Assembly (NCBI GenBank): GCA_015521945.1
Contig: WANG01000011.1
Span: 1 to 5,311, forward strand
Origin: Candidatus Hydrothermarchaeota archaeon
Lineage (GTDB): Archaea > Hydrothermarchaeota > Hydrothermarchaeia > Hydrothermarchaeales > BMS3B
Direction of reading: 5' to 3'
Length of the DNA: 5,311 bases
Position 1 is the first letter of the stretch. Each line of letters starts with the position of its first letter. A program made the translations under genes and the position numbers. Positions 4,626-5,311 of this stretch are shown here, piece by piece. The notes under the pieces were generated by a model. That model did not search any database and was not told where the DNA came from. It saw only the letters and a list, made by a program, of their open reading frames with translations.

Positions 4626-5311
4626 CTACCGCCCGTACCTTATAATCTCGGCGATGTCCACGTAGTTCTCTCTCCAGGCGTTGGCGGTCTCGTACCTGTC
4701 CTTTCCGGCGAGGATGAACACCCTCTGCTCCGGTGCGAAGGCAGAGACCTTCTCCAGCCTCGCCCTACCTGCAAGGATGCGCTCCCTCTCCTCTGGCGCT
4801 GTGAGGTTGGCGACTATCTCCCCAACTCCCTCGTAAGCCTCATGCCCGCCCAGGATGATTACGTAGCGCTTCTTGGAGTAGGCGCTGAAGCTGGTGGCGT
4901 TGACCACATGGAGGCGTATCCCGAGCTCCCTGAGGTACTCCACTAAGTCACCTGCAAGCGCCAGGTCTATGGAGTTCGCCAGCAGCACCGCCTCGGGGGT
5001 GTAGGCGGCGCCTCCTCCTCCAGCGGCTGGCGCCGAGGCTGCGGGTGGCGCAGGTGGCGGAGAGGAAAGAGCGCCTGCGATGCCGAAGACGCTGAGCCTG
5101 CTCAGGCTGGCGTAAACGTAGCGCTCGGAGGTGTTTACCCCGCTGGCGAAGACGGTTATCACCTCGCCACCGCAGGTTATGGTGTAGTTGGTGCCGTGGC
5201 GGAGCTCCATCCACCTGTCCTCCGCAGAGCAGTAGCGCCACAGGGTGAGGGTGCTCTCTTTGATGTCGGCGCTGCCGTCGCCGTCGGTGTCCAGGTCTTC
5301 TGGGGAATAAA
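4626..5311 (-). CDS. Archaeal surface/cell-envelope protein, C-terminal part (5' end outside the window)
   Basis: The frame is open to the window edge, so the Met at 5210 is probably internal; 227 C-terminal residues are visible. In order they are: an acidic DLDTDGDGSADIKE stretch (about 6-19) like a calcium-binding DxDxDG loop; a short beta domain (STLTLWRY to SVFGIAG, about 20-79) resembling the extracellular domains before Pro-rich tethers in archaeal surface proteins; a Pro/Ala/Gly linker (about 83-101); and a globular C-terminal domain with ANSIDLALAGDLVEYL (111-126), YVIILGGHEAYEGVGEIV (149-166) and VFILAGKDRYETANAWREN (197-215). The last domain resembles archaeal S-layer-associated, cell-wall-binding-2-like (COG2247-type) proteins, from memory. 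Four N-glycosylation sequons (NYT, NTS, NAT, NLT) support an outside location. There is no C-terminal membrane anchor or PGF-type sorting tail, so any anchor or signal peptide lies upstream. Substrate and partner are unknown. Confidence 0.75.
   Translation of the reverse strand, partial: YSPEDLDTDGDGSADIKESTLTLWRYCSAEDRWMELRHGTNYTITCGGEVITVFASGVNTSERYVYASLSRLSVFGIAGALSSPPPAPPAASAPAAGGGGAAYTPEAVLLANSIDLALAGDLVEYLRELGIRLHVVNATSFSAYSKKRYVIILGGHEAYEGVGEIVANLTAPEERERILAGRARLEKVSAFAPEQRVFILAGKDRYETANAWRENYVDIAEIIRYGR

Noticed and set aside
4948..5241. 97-codon minus-strand frame overlapping the surface protein
   Set aside because: It is out of frame with the motif-bearing reading, its product is Arg/His-rich, and it is a shadow.
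1..5311. CRISPR array, tRNA, rRNA, insertion sequence or attachment site
   Set aside because: I saw no spaced repeat array, cloverleaf, transposase or terminal inverted repeat. The only clear direct repeat is the two-copy operator.

Overview
The window looks archaeal, most likely a GC-rich (roughly 60% by eye) and possibly thermophilic euryarchaeote. The evidence is a Trm5-type tRNA m1G37 methyltransferase, TATA boxes of the TATTTAAR/TTTAAATA type placed so that transcripts would begin at or near start codons, frequent AGG (Arg) and ATA (Ile) codons, GTG starts, GTGA stop/start overlaps, and a surface protein of a kind common in archaea. I cannot name a genus. Codon bias is strong enough that several genes carry long spurious antisense frames.

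Left part, minus strand, read right to left: arsR (1592-1281), then thiL for thiamine-monophosphate kinase (1254-277), then the 5' end of an amidohydrolase gene (280 to the window edge). The last two overlap by GTGA. arsR and thiL are 26 bases apart. A TATA-like sequence over the arsR stop codon may give thiL its own promoter.

Centre: arsR is divergent from acr3 (1725-2756, plus), which encodes an arsenite efflux permease. The intergenic region is compact. One self-complementary TATA box (1614-1621) can serve both directions. An interrupted palindrome of the ArsR/SmtB type (1625-1648) lies over the predicted acr3 transcription start. The acr3 leader holds two stem-loops and a possible 27-codon leader ORF whose stop overlaps the acr3 GTG start. 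The expected logic is that ArsR represses its own gene and acr3 until As(III) (or Sb(III)) releases it. After acr3 comes a small membrane protein of the YdjM/DUF457 metal-dependent hydrolase family with its own TATA box. Its 3' end overlaps the convergent trm5 gene by 26 bases.

Right part, minus strand: a surface or cell-envelope protein (5' end outside the window) ends at 4626. It is followed by a T-run that may act as terminator and as TATA element for a PII-like regulator gene (4572-4246). The PII-like gene overlaps trm5 (4262-3243), and the two are probably co-transcribed.

No rRNA, tRNA, CRISPR array, insertion sequence or integrase was seen. There is no gene-free stretch above 300 bases. 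The gene content is ordinary. The part most worth a second look is the arsR-acr3 control region.
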